From UKL13-2 sp038206765 (GTDB taxonomy: Bacteria; Pseudomonadota; Gammaproteobacteria; Burkholderiales; Usitatibacteraceae): a DNA stretch of 64,000 nt. The translations under genes and the position numbers were made by a program. A model generated the notes under the pieces. It had not been told where the DNA came from and did not search any database. It saw only the letters and a list, made by a program, of their open reading frames with translations. Shown piece after piece: positions 17,725 through 26,169 of the stretch. The DNA lies in contig JBBRAM010000001.1 of the NCBI GenBank assembly GCA_038206765.1, positions 62,001 to 126,000 of the forward strand, written 5' to 3'. Numbering within the stretch: the first letter of the stretch is position 1; the number at the start of each line of letters is the position of its first letter.

Positions 17725-17863
17725 TCAAATCTCCTCAAAAACTAATATCGAATTGGCGTCGTTGAATGCTTTTACAAGTTGTATCGCGCCACGCGCTCTT
17801 TTTGTCCCGCTTTTTCTCGCTTGTTCCTTATTTTTTCTTGGTGCTAACTTCTTTGCTTTTTCG

Positions 17864-17891
17864 AAAAAAAGGGCGCCGATTAGCGCCCTTT
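17864..17891 (-). terminator. Rho-independent terminator of nrdB
   Basis: On the minus strand a 9-bp stem (AAAGGGCGC with its complement, 17868-17876 and 17883-17891) with a 6-nt loop is followed by a run of T (A tract 17864-17870 on the plus strand). It lies 20 bp after the nrdB stop. Confidence 0.85.
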
Positions 17892-17911
17892 TCGGCTTGA
17901 TTTTTCTAAAA

Positions 17912-19168
17912 TCAATCCCAACTCAAAGCCCCACCCGTCTGATACTCAGTCACTCTAGTCTCAAAGAAATTTTTCTCTTTCTTCAAGTCAATCAACTCGG
18001 ACATCCACGGAAATGGATTGGTCGCACCGGGATAGAGCACATCCAAGCCGACCTGTTGCGCACGACGGTTGGCGATGAAGCGGAGGTATTCTTTGAACAT
18101 GGCGGCGTTGAGGCCCAGCACGCCGCGGGGCATGGTGTCTTCGGCATACGCATACTCTAGCTCGACGCCTTGGCGCATGAGGGCTTCGATTTCTTTCTTG
18201 AATTCGTTGGTCCAGAGTTGCGGGTTTTCGAGCTTGATGGTGTTGACTAAATCGATGCCGAAATTGCAGTGCATGGATTCGTCGCGCAAGATGTATTGGT
18301 ACTGCTCTGCAGCACCGGTCATTTTATTTTGACGGCCGAGGGCCAAAATTTGGACGAAGCCAACGTAGAAAAACAAGCCTTCCATGATGCAGCTAAATAC
18401 GATGAGGGACTTCAATAATTTCTGGTCGTTTTCAAACGTGCCGGTTTTAAAATTGGGGTCAGACAAGGTATCGATAAACGGGATCAGGAAACGATCTTTA
18501 TCACGGATGCATTTGACTTCGTTGTAGGCGTTGAAAATTTCGGCTTCGTCCAGGCCCAAGCTTTCGGCAATGTACTGGTAGGCGTGGGTGTGGATGGCTT
18601 CTTCAAACGCTTGGCGCAGCAGGTATTGGCGGCACTCAGGCGCGGTGATGTGGCGGTACGTGCCGAGCACGATGTTGTTGGCCGCGAGTGAATCGGCGGT
18701 GACGAAAAAGCCTAGGTTACGTTTGATCAGCAAGCGCTCGTCGTCGGTCAGACCGTTCGGGTCTTTCCAGGTGGCGATGTCGCGGTTCATGTTTACTTCT
18801 TGCGGCATCCAGTGGTTTGCGCAACCGGCTAAATATTTGTCCCACGCCCATTTGTATTTAAACGGGACTAACTGGTTGACGTCGGTTTTGGCGTTGATGA
18901 CGCGTTTATCTTCGGCGCGGACGCGGTTGAAACGCGCATCCATGCTGGCGGTTTCGGCAGTCATGTCGGCCGGTTTTTCTGACTTGTTAGCAGAAAGCGC
19001 ATCCACCGCATAATCTGCCGCAAATTCACGGGCGAGAATGCCGGTGGCCATGTGGGCCCGGGCCGCTAGGTTGTTGTACGTTGCATCGGCGCGTGCCGGT
19101 GGCATCGTCGCTGCGGGCGTCGGTGTTGGCAAGGTGGCGGAAGGTGTGTCATCCCAAGTTAAAGACAT
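17912..19168 (-). CDS. nrdB: Ribonucleotide reductase small subunit (class I beta)
   Basis: Carries the metal/tyrosyl-radical cofactor that drives reduction of ribonucleoside diphosphates by NrdA. The start at 19168 (MSLTWDD) is chosen because CAGGAG lies just upstream; an earlier ATG at 19237 lacks one. The 418 residues begin with a low-complexity Pro/Ala/Thr stretch, then the R2 core with metal-ligand helices visible as EEAIHTHAYQYI and RDESMHCNFG, and the C-terminal tail ends NFFETRVTEYQTGGALSWD, the type of tail that docks on the large subunit. It is separated from nrdA by three small same-strand genes, an unusual spacing, and ends at a strong terminator. Confidence 0.95.
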   Translation of the reverse strand: MSLTWDDTPSATLPTPTPAATMPPARADATYNNLAARAHMATGILAREFAADYAVDALSANKSEKPADMTAETASMDARFNRVRAEDKRVINAKTDVNQLVPFKYKWAWDKYLAGCANHWMPQEVNMNRDIATWKDPNGLTDDERLLIKRNLGFFVTADSLAANNIVLGTYRHITAPECRQYLLRQAFEEAIHTHAYQYIAESLGLDEAEIFNAYNEVKCIRDKDRFLIPFIDTLSDPNFKTGTFENDQKLLKSLIVFSCIMEGLFFYVGFVQILALGRQNKMTGAAEQYQYILRDESMHCNFGIDLVNTIKLENPQLWTNEFKKEIEALMRQGVELEYAYAEDTMPRGVLGLNAAMFKEYLRFIANRRAQQVGLDVLYPGATNPFPWMSELIDLKKEKNFFETRVTEYQTGGALSWD

Positions 19169-19298
19169 TTGTGGCTCCTGTTGTTTTAGATAGGTCTGTT
19201 TTGGGAAACTGTTAGCGACGGTGAATGTTGCTAACAATTTCCGGTGGCCGCAGCTTGGTGCTTATAAAACGGTTGAAGCTAAAGCATCGGCGTTGCTA

Positions 19299-19370
19299 TT
19301 TACTACATTGTTTACGGCTCTGTTCACTGCTTTGTTCACTGCTTTATTTAAGGCATCGATTACGGCATTG
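19299..19370. repeat. Dodecamer array 3' of the LysM gene
   Basis: Six 12-bp units in phase (for example TTTACGGCTCTG, TTCACTGCTTTG, TTCACTGCTTTA, ATTACGGCATTG), 19 bp beyond the stop codon at 19390. Confidence 0.7.
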
Positions 19371-19389
19371 TTGTTACGTTCTAAAATTA

Positions 19390-19905
19390 TTAAGCCATTG
19401 GTGGGATACGTAGCACTTGGCCGGGATAGATTTTGTCGGGGTGGCTTAACATCGGTTTATTGGCTTCAAAAATGAGCATGTATTTGTTTGGATCGCCATA
19501 GGCGGCTTTGGAAATTTTGCTTAAATTATCGCCACTCACGACCTCGTGATAGGTTGATTCATCGGCTGGCTCGGCGACTTCCATTTTGTCATTCACGGTG
19601 CTGACACCGGTCACATTGCCGCAGCAGAGCAGAATTTTTTCTTTCGTTTCTTGGGTATCTGCAACACCGTAAACATTGACCGTGCCCGTCGCGCCATCGA
19701 AAGCAACATCGAGCGCATTTGCATCCAAAGGCTGCGCGCGGATGTTGTTGACGATGGCCTCGGATGCTAACGTGTTCTGGGCTTCGGCGGCCGCTTTTAA
19801 AGCTTCATCATCAGGCGCGGCAGCAGCGGCTTCGCTCGCGGCTTCTGCATCTTGGTGGTGAAACAATTTTTCACCGGCGGTTTTCAAAAAACTCATCAGA
19901 CCCAT
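19390..19905 (-). CDS. kbp: BON-LysM protein, Kbp/YgaU family
   Basis: A 171-residue cytoplasmic protein opening MGLMSFLKTAGEKLF, matching the N-terminus of the E. coli potassium-binding protein Kbp (YgaU). A BON domain (about 50-105, with TVNVYGVADTQETKEKIL) is followed by a C-terminal LysM domain (about 118-170, YHEVVSGDNLSKISKAAYGDPNKY). An alanine-rich insertion near residues 20-45 makes it longer than the roughly 150-residue E. coli protein. Kbp binds K+ and is linked to osmotic adaptation. Its position between nrdA and nrdB is unexpected, with no obvious functional tie to nucleotide reduction. Confidence 0.85.
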   Translation of the reverse strand: MGLMSFLKTAGEKLFHHQDAEAASEAAAAAPDDEALKAAAEAQNTLASEAIVNNIRAQPLDANALDVAFDGATGTVNVYGVADTQETKEKILLCCGNVTGVSTVNDKMEVAEPADESTYHEVVSGDNLSKISKAAYGDPNKYMLIFEANKPMLSHPDKIYPGQVLRIPPMA

Positions 19906-19973
19906 ACAATTTCCTTTTGATTATGTCCACCAAAGCGTCGCAACCATTTGCGGACGCACCGAACATTATCTTT

Positions 19974-20213
19974 TTAGTTTGCGACGCCGTAATTTGCAAC
20001 CCTAAGTCGTGCACCGTAAGTCGTATCAGCCAAGCTACCAAAGTTGTCATAAAAAACCGGCGCAGCAACGGCCTCACGCATCCGCTTGATCGCCAACACG
20101 CAATCACCGCGGCGTTTATAGCCTTCTGCGGCGGTCGCTAATTTGGCACCATTGGGTGCGGCTAAATACCAGCGCCAATCGTTACGAATATCTTGATAAA
20201 GATGGAAGACCAT
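19974..20213 (-). CDS. DUF1508 protein, copy 1
   Basis: A 79-residue protein beginning MVFHLYQDIRNDWRWYL. It has the DUF1508 (UPF0339/YegP-like) pattern: a beta-strand F-x-x-Y-Q-D, W-R-W, an A-x-N-G-x-x-x-A-x-x-x-x-G-Y core and a C-terminal helix (GDCVLAIKRMREA). The family is a small domain of unknown role. A second copy lies 297 bp upstream, on the same strand, and is clearly a paralog by position and pattern. Length and motif spacing are normal for a single-repeat member. Confidence 0.75.
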   Translation of the reverse strand: MVFHLYQDIRNDWRWYLAAPNGAKLATAAEGYKRRGDCVLAIKRMREAVAAPVFYDNFGSLADTTYGARLRVANYGVAN

Positions 20214-20510
20214 GCTGCCTCCTTGGGTTTGTTGCGGTGGACTTGTTCCGTGCTGCCTGCTGCTTACTGGTTGCTGGGTGCTGCTGGTTGCTGGCTGCTG
20301 GTTGCCTGTTACTTGCTAGCTCTTACTTAATACTTTTTAACTGTTGCCGGTTACTTATTGCTCATTGCCGACAACGATCACTATTTTTGATCGCATCGAC
20401 CGCGAAAATATTTAGAATCCTGCATCCAACGGGTAGCCACTTTCTGGCCTGAACCGATGCCCCCCCATTTTCGAAGGGGTGGGTTGGGGCGGTGGCTTGG
20501 TATTGCTTGG
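20214..20510. repeat. Intergenic region filled by a degenerate heptamer array
   Basis: From about 20254 to 20372 the plus strand can be read as 7-bp units with the core TGCTGGT or TACTTAT (TGCTGCC, TGCTGCT, TACTGGT, TGCTGGG and so on), drifting in sequence but largely in phase. It lies between the two DUF1508 genes, starting about 140 bp 3' of the copy that ends at 20511. No gene is seen. Confidence 0.6.
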
Positions 20511-20738
20511 TTAGTGTTGTCGAAAAAATCCGGGCATTTGTAATAACTCGGTGTTCATCAGGCTGGTTACATTTTCTAGCACGATGGCTTGTTCCGATCC
20601 CTTGACTTGCGAGATCGTGTCCAAGCAGGCATCTTTATCGCGGTAGCCGTGACCGGAGTCGGCAATTTTCTTGCCTTCGTCACTGCTTAGCTGCCAACGC
20701 CATTCGAGCCGTACATCCTGAAAAATATGAAATTGCAT
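20511..20738 (-). CDS. DUF1508 protein, copy 2
   Basis: A 75-residue protein beginning MQFHIFQDVRLEWRWQL. It shares the layout of the neighbouring copy: F-H-I-F-Q-D, W-R-W-Q-L, then a D-x-G-K-K-I-A-D-S-G-x-G-Y core and a C-terminal region (KDACLDTISQV). The two proteins are similar throughout but not identical, which points to an old tandem duplication. It lies 109 bp downstream of nrdA on the same strand and could be co-transcribed with it. Function unknown. Confidence 0.75.
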   Translation of the reverse strand: MQFHIFQDVRLEWRWQLSSDEGKKIADSGHGYRDKDACLDTISQVKGSEQAIVLENVTSLMNTELLQMPGFFRQH

Positions 20739-20847
20739 CTTTGGTCCTTTTCAGTGGTGTTAAAAAATGTTGTCGGTTATTTTTACTACATGCGATCAAA
20801 ATTTCGCGGCCGGTACAGGTCGCGATTATTCCGAGCTTATTCCGAAA

Positions 20848-23826
20848 CTATTGGCAGGCCTCGCATTCCGGGTTGTCGATGGAGCAAAACTTTGCGCCTT
20901 CAGCAAAACCGTCACCCGCGCCGTCGCCGAATGCTGCTGCCGCTGCCAATCCGGACACGCCAAATGCGTTCGAGCCATTGCCGGCAGCACTCATCGCGCC
21001 CATCCCGGTGGCGACCATGCCGCCGCTAACAGGAACGGCATTTAATTCACCGCCACGGCCAGTGGATTTCTCAGCCGAGGTCGCAGCCAAGGTGCGCAGG
21101 TAATAGGTGGTTTTAAGGCCGCGCAGCCATGCGAACTTATAGGTGTCGTCAAGCTTCTTGCCCGATGCGCCGGCCATGTAAATATTCAAGCTCTGCGCTT
21201 GGTCGATCCATTTTTGGCGGCGTGATGCGGCCTCAATCACCCAGGTCGTATCAACTTCAAACGCGGTCGCATATAGCTCGCGCAATTCAGCCGGGATACG
21301 GTCAATTTTGCCCAACGAGCCGTCAAAATATTTGATGTCGGCGATCATGACTTCATCCCACAAGCCGCGTGATTTCAAATCACGCACCAAGTAATCGTTC
21401 ACCACCGTGAATTCACCGGAGAGGTTCGATTTCACGTACAGGTTTTGATACGTTGGCTCAATACAGGCGGAGACACCGATGATGTTAGAAATGGTCGCCG
21501 TCGGTGCAATAGCCACGCAGTTGGAATTACGCATGCCGTATTGCTTGACACGGGCGCGCAGGCTATCCCAATTCATGGCGCTCGACATATCGACTTCAAC
21601 ATAGCCGCCGCGCTCTTCTTTCAACAGCGCTACGGAATCTTGCGGCAAAATACCTCGATCCCACAGCGAGCCTTGGTAACTTGAGTAGCGGCCACGCTCT
21701 TCAGCCAGTTCGGTTGATGCCCAGTAAGCGTAATAGCAAACGGCTTCCATCGAGGTATCGGCAAATTCAACCGCGGGCTGCGATGCATACGGCACGCGCA
21801 GCTCATGCAAGCAATCTTGAAAGCCCATGATGCCCAAGCCAACCGGACGATGGCGCAAGTTGGAATCACGCGCTTTTTTGACGGCGTAATAGTTGATATC
21901 GATAACGTTATCCAACATCCGCATGGCGGTAGTGATGGTGGATTTCAGTTTGGCGTGATCAAGTGTTTTCACACCGTCTGCGCCCGTGATCATATGCTGT
22001 ACCAAATTCACCGAACCCAAATTACAGACCGCGATTTCGCTATCGTTGGTGTTGAGCGTGATCTCGGTACAAAGATTTGATGAATGCACCACGCCAACAT
22101 GGTTTTGCGGCGAGCGGATGTTGCACGGATCTTTGAACGTGATCCACGGATGGCCGGTCTCAAACAACATCGAGAGCATCTTGCGCCATAGCGACAAGGC
22201 TGGCACAGTTTTGAATAATTTCAATTCGCCGCGTGCCGCTTTTTCTTCGTAGCGCACATAGGCCTCTTCAAACACTTTACCGAATTTGTCGTGCAAATCG
22301 ATTGCGTCGGATGGCGAGAACAATGTCCAGTTTGCGCCTTCCATCACCCGCTTCATGAATAAATCAGGAATCCAATTTGCGGTGTTCATATCGTGTGTGC
22401 GGCGGCGATCATCGCCGGTGTTTTTTCGCAACTCTAAAAACTCTTCGATGTCCAAATGCCATGTTTCAAGATACGCACAGACCGCGCCCTTGCGTTTGCC
22501 ACCTTGGTTGACGGCGACGGCGGTGTCATTAACGACCTTTAAGAACGGCACCACGCCTTGTGATTTGCCGTTCGTGCCTTTGATGCGGCTTCCGAGTGCG
22601 CGCACCGGTGTCCAATCATTGCCCAAGCCACCGGCAAATTTGGAGAGCAGCGCGTTTTCTTTCAGCGCTTCATAGATGCCGTCGAGATCATCGGCTACCG
22701 TCGTGAGATAGCAAGAAGACAACTGCGAGCGACGGGTGCCGGAATTAAAGAGTGTGGGTGTGGACGACATGAAATCAAAAGTTGATAACACGTTATAAAA
22801 CTCAATGGCACGCGCTTCGCGATTCACTTCGTTCAACGCCAGTCCCATCGCGACACGCATGTAAAACGCCTGCGGCAATTCAATTCGGGCTTCGTCAATG
22901 TGCAAAAAATAACGATCGTACAAGGTTTGCAAACCGAGGTACGTAAACTGGCCGTCGCGCTCGGGGTTCAGCGCCGCACCAAGTTTTTTTAGGTCGTATT
23001 GCGCGAGGCGTTCGTCTAACAATTCTGCGGCAATACCCTTCTTGATGAAGGTCGGGAAATATTCAGCATAGCGTGTGGCCATATCGGCTTGCACGGTTTC
23101 CTCACCCAACACCTCTTTACGAATCGTGTGCATCAGTAAACGCGACGTGACTTTGGTGTAAGCCGGGTCTTTTTCGATTAGCGTGCGGGCGGCCAAGGTA
23201 GCGGCTTTGAATACTTCGTCTGCCGGTACGCCGTCGTACAAGTCTTTGAGCGTCGCTTCAAAAATACCGTTTGGCTCAACGAATTCGCCCAAGCCCGCGC
23301 AGGCGGTTTGGATCACACCAAACAGGAAATCGGTATCAAGCGGGATTTTTTTGCCATCCACTGTAACGTTAAGTGCAGCGGCCGCAACGGCTGGCGCTTT
23401 GGCCTTCGCTTGGGCGCGTTCCATGTTGCGCTTTTCGCGATACAACACATACGAACGGGCAACTTCATGGGCGCCACCGCGCATCAGCGCCAATTCAACC
23501 TGATCCTGAATTTCTTCAATGTGGAAAGTGCCGCCAGACGGTTTGAACCGCAGCAGCGCGGCGACCACGGATTGGGTCAGCTCACGCACTTGATCGCGCA
23601 TCCGTGCGCTGGCGGCCTCGTGGCCGCCGTTGACGGCGAGGAAAGCCTTGGTCAGGGCGATCGCAATCTTGTCCGGCGCGAACGGTCCAATGGAGCCATT
23701 ACGACGGATGATTTTGTAGGCAGAATATGTCGATTCGGCGGAATCGTTTGAACTGGAATTTTGTGCGGTCATGAGGTGATTACTGAATACGGGATTCGCC
23801 GTCGCAATGTCGGATGCCTGTCGCAT
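20848..23826 (-). CDS. nrdA: Ribonucleoside-diphosphate reductase large subunit (class Ia alpha)
   Basis: Reduces ribonucleoside diphosphates to deoxy forms together with NrdB. The start at 23826 is supported by AGGAG eight bases upstream. An N-terminal ATP-cone (about residues 36-130, opening YKIIRRNGSIGPFAP), an allosteric nucleotide switch, precedes the ten-stranded barrel. Recognisable barrel segments are SSCYLTTVADDLDGIYE, GGLGNDWTPVRALG, SSNLCTEITLNT and NCVAIAPTATISNI. The C-terminus ends with the redox tail NPECEACQ; a Gly/Ala-rich flexible stretch precedes it. At 992 residues it is longer than E. coli NrdA (about 760), largely from the N-terminus and the C-terminal linker. NrdR and DnaA-like sites lie upstream. 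Confidence 0.96.
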   Translation of the reverse strand: MRQASDIATANPVFSNHLMTAQNSSSNDSAESTYSAYKIIRRNGSIGPFAPDKIAIALTKAFLAVNGGHEAASARMRDQVRELTQSVVAALLRFKPSGGTFHIEEIQDQVELALMRGGAHEVARSYVLYREKRNMERAQAKAKAPAVAAAALNVTVDGKKIPLDTDFLFGVIQTACAGLGEFVEPNGIFEATLKDLYDGVPADEVFKAATLAARTLIEKDPAYTKVTSRLLMHTIRKEVLGEETVQADMATRYAEYFPTFIKKGIAAELLDERLAQYDLKKLGAALNPERDGQFTYLGLQTLYDRYFLHIDEARIELPQAFYMRVAMGLALNEVNREARAIEFYNVLSTFDFMSSTPTLFNSGTRRSQLSSCYLTTVADDLDGIYEALKENALLSKFAGGLGNDWTPVRALGSRIKGTNGKSQGVVPFLKVVNDTAVAVNQGGKRKGAVCAYLETWHLDIEEFLELRKNTGDDRRRTHDMNTANWIPDLFMKRVMEGANWTLFSPSDAIDLHDKFGKVFEEAYVRYEEKAARGELKLFKTVPALSLWRKMLSMLFETGHPWITFKDPCNIRSPQNHVGVVHSSNLCTEITLNTNDSEIAVCNLGSVNLVQHMITGADGVKTLDHAKLKSTITTAMRMLDNVIDINYYAVKKARDSNLRHRPVGLGIMGFQDCLHELRVPYASQPAVEFADTSMEAVCYYAYWASTELAEERGRYSSYQGSLWDRGILPQDSVALLKEERGGYVEVDMSSAMNWDSLRARVKQYGMRNSNCVAIAPTATISNIIGVSACIEPTYQNLYVKSNLSGEFTVVNDYLVRDLKSRGLWDEVMIADIKYFDGSLGKIDRIPAELRELYATAFEVDTTWVIEAASRRQKWIDQAQSLNIYMAGASGKKLDDTYKFAWLRGLKTTYYLRTLAATSAEKSTGRGGELNAVPVSGGMVATGMGAMSAAGNGSNAFGVSGLAAAAAFGDGAGDGFAEGAKFCSIDNPECEACQ

Positions 23827-24054
23827 GGGTGTGTCTCCTAATAATTACTTTTTTGGTTTTGAATACAAAGGCTTGTTTTATCTGTTTCGCCAGCAACCGA
23901 CCTGATTAGCACTTCCAACCAACGCAAATCGGTGGAGCTCTCTGGCGAAACAGGTTTGCGCGGCAAGGTGATTTTGGAGCACCTAGCCAAGCAACTCTGT
24001 CGAGCACGCGTTAAATTGAGGCAATGCACCTGAAAATGAGCCAACATTCCAGAG

Positions 24055-24120
24055 TTATCCACAACCTATCCACCGTGCGTCCCAACCTTATCAACCTAGT
24101 TAGGAACAGAAATATCCACA
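24055..24120. promoter_or_regulatory. DnaA-box-like sites upstream of nrdA
   Basis: A perfect consensus DnaA box TTATCCACA lies at 24055-24063, with near matches CTATCCACC at 24066-24074 and ATATCCACA at 24112-24120. DnaA binding upstream of nrdAB is known in E. coli, so regulation by DnaA is plausible; an origin is not suggested by the surrounding genes. Confidence 0.6.
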
Positions 24121-24124
24121 ACTG

Positions 24125-24171
24125 ACACAATATCTTGTGTCAGAACGGGCAGAACACACTATATCGTGCGC
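24125..24171. promoter_or_regulatory. Pair of NrdR boxes
   Basis: ACACAATATCTTGTGT (24125-24140) and ACACTATATCGTGCGC (24156-24171) both match the NrdR box consensus (ACAC-W-A-T-A-T-N-T-W-G-T-G-T), the first nearly perfectly. Their starts are 31 bp apart, three DNA turns, which is the arrangement expected for cooperative NrdR binding. They lie about 300 bp upstream of nrdA, and the nrdA promoter is expected close by. Confidence 0.85.
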
Positions 24172-24606
24172 TTTCAGGAAAATGCAACTGTAATTTATTT
24201 ATATGAATTTGTTGAATAAAAACAAGCACTTCAAGCATGCAAAGTGAGCCGAAAAAGCGCTCGGCGTTAAAGTGTTTTATGAAGAACGAAAGGAGCCTGA
24301 AATGACGCGCTTTTCCAGCCAAAAAATCGTGGCAAGCCGCACCGGTGCTCGTGTTCGGGCGAAAGTTGGCCCGCTTTTTTGCTCGGCAAATCGGTATTGC
24401 GCGGTTGCTTTCGCCTGCTATGGCCTGCTATGGCCTTCACGCGAGCGCTTCCGCTGTCACTTCCGGGAGGCTTCGGGGACGCTTCGGGGGCGCTTGGGGG
24501 CCGCTTGGGGGGGCGCTTTAGGAAACGCTTACCGAGGCATTTATCGAAGCACTTTTTCGACTGCGTTGCGGCACCATTGATTCGCTCAACAACTGAGGCT
24601 CATTAA
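24172..24606. other. Intergenic region with 11-12-bp GCTT-headed repeats
   Basis: Between the NrdR boxes and the pilR stop codon no gene is supported; the open frames here are low-complexity. From 24470 to about 24550 the plus strand reads as successive units headed GCTT (GCTTCGGGGAC, GCTTCGGGGGC, GCTTGGGGGCC, then longer drifting units), 3' of pilR. A short direct duplication (TGGCCTGCTA twice) lies at 24411-24434. Confidence 0.55.
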
Positions 24607-26052
24607 TTATTCAATTCCCAAGCGATCTAAGCGATAGCGGAGCGAGCGAAACGTGATCCCCAGCACCTTGGCCGCAGCAGTCTTGTTAAACCGCGTGGCT
24701 TCAAGCGCTTTCATGATCTGTTGACGCTCGATTTGGTCAAGGTATTCATGCAGCGGCAGCGTGCGCTCGCCCGATAAATTGGCTGCCCCGGTGCTGGTGG
24801 TGTCGCGGGCCTCGGTTAAGTACAAATCAGCCTCATGAATCACCTTACCGTCGCACAGCGCTAAAGAGCGTTCCAAAATATTTTCCAGCTCGCGCACATT
24901 GCCGGGATAGTCGTAATCCATGAGCGCATTGAGGGCATTTTTGGTCAATTCCGGCACCGGCATTTGCATCTGCGCGGCGAGTTTTTCCAACACTTGCTGG
25001 ATCATCAGCGGGATGTCTTCGGGAATCTCCCGCAGGCTCGGCATTTTCAGTTCGATAACGTTCAGACGATAAAACAAATCCTGCCGAAACTCACCGGCAG
25101 CAACCTTATCGCTTAAATTTTTATGGGTTGCCGAAATGATGCGGAAATCCACCGGCGCTTCGGATGTTTCGCCGAGTTTTCGCACCTTCTTTTCTTGAAT
25201 AACCCGCAGCAGTTTGACCTGCATCAGCAGCGGCAAATCACCGACTTCATCCAAAAATAAGGTGCCACCATCGGCCGCATGTAAGAAACCGTTCTTATCC
25301 GAATCCGCGCCAGTGAAGGCGCCCTTTTTGTAACCGAAAAATTCGCTTTCCATTAAGTTTTCCGGGATCGCACCACAGTTCACGGCCACGAATTCGGCAT
25401 CACGCCTTGCCGAGCCAGAGTGAATTAATCGTGCAGCCACCTCTTTGCCACTTCCCGATTCACCAGCGATATAAACCGGCGCCTGGCTACGCGCTAATTT
25501 GCCAATCATCTCGCGGGCTTTGGCAATCGGCGCGGATTCACCCAGCAGGCGCGGCCCGCCGGGGGTAATGTTGGTGTTGGTGTTGGCGGCTGGTGATGAT
25601 TGTGCAGCAACTTTTTCGCCATGCTGGGCTGATTTGCGGCCGCGATCACCCGGGATCGCTAACGACCCCGACGCGCCCGATGCATTGGGCAAATTTAACG
25701 CGGATGTGATCACTTCCCGCAATTGCTTTAACTGAATCGGCTTGGAGATGTAATCAAAAGCGCCCGCTTTGAGTGCGGCCACGGCGTTCTCGGTGCTGCC
25801 GTAGGCGGTAATCACAGCCACCGGCGTGTTGCCGTGATGCGCGGCGATATGTTGCAACACCGTCAACCCATCACCATCGGGCAAACGCATATCAGTCAGG
25901 CATAAATCGTAGTTTCGCTCGGCAAGCCTCGCGAAAGCATGCTCACAGGTGGCGGCGGTATCGGCCTCGATGCCCATACGCATCAGCGTCAGCACTAACA
26001 ATTCGCGGATATCCGCTTCATCATCAACAATTAATACGTGTTTGGCAGCCAT
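24607..26052 (-). CDS. pilR: NtrC-family response regulator PilR
   Basis: Sigma-54-dependent activator, in the Pil system controlling type IV pilin transcription. Domains in order: receiver (1-120, phosphoacceptor D54 in LCLTDMRLPDG), AAA+ sigma-54 interaction domain (about 170-400, Walker A GESGSGKE, the GAFTGA loop intact), and a Fis-type helix-turn-helix at the end (FNKTAAAKVLGITFRSLRYR). The 481-residue length is typical. Its partner kinase lies 117 bp upstream on the same strand. No pilin gene is in the window, so the target must be elsewhere. The assignment to PilR rather than another NtrC-type regulator rests on the neighbouring PilS-like kinase and on gene order. Confidence 0.88.
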   Translation of the reverse strand: MAAKHVLIVDDEADIRELLVLTLMRMGIEADTAATCEHAFARLAERNYDLCLTDMRLPDGDGLTVLQHIAAHHGNTPVAVITAYGSTENAVAALKAGAFDYISKPIQLKQLREVITSALNLPNASGASGSLAIPGDRGRKSAQHGEKVAAQSSPAANTNTNITPGGPRLLGESAPIAKAREMIGKLARSQAPVYIAGESGSGKEVAARLIHSGSARRDAEFVAVNCGAIPENLMESEFFGYKKGAFTGADSDKNGFLHAADGGTLFLDEVGDLPLLMQVKLLRVIQEKKVRKLGETSEAPVDFRIISATHKNLSDKVAAGEFRQDLFYRLNVIELKMPSLREIPEDIPLMIQQVLEKLAAQMQMPVPELTKNALNALMDYDYPGNVRELENILERSLALCDGKVIHEADLYLTEARDTTSTGAANLSGERTLPLHEYLDQIERQQIMKALEATRFNKTAAAKVLGITFRSLRYRLDRLGIE

Positions 26053-26169
26053 GGTGGTTTTGTATTCCCTGTCTTAAATTTTGAGCTTCATCAATCTGGA
26101 TCGGGGCCATGGTTGTTGATCGCGCTTATTCGCCACACACTAGCGAGCGCAATGATCAGCATTACAGGT

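Noticed and set aside
20848..23826. Plus-strand frames opposite nrdA, such as 23183-23503 and 23308-23751
   Set aside because: They are antisense shadows of a strongly conserved gene.
24055..24120. Replication origin
   Set aside because: DnaA boxes are few and the neighbouring genes are nrdA and pilR, not dnaA, dnaN, gyrB or rpmH. Regulatory sites are the simpler reading.
24272..24606. Plus-strand frames of 102 and 75 codons upstream of pilR's end
   Set aside because: Low-complexity Arg/Gly-rich translations from repeat DNA, overlapping each other in different frames, with no ribosome binding site.
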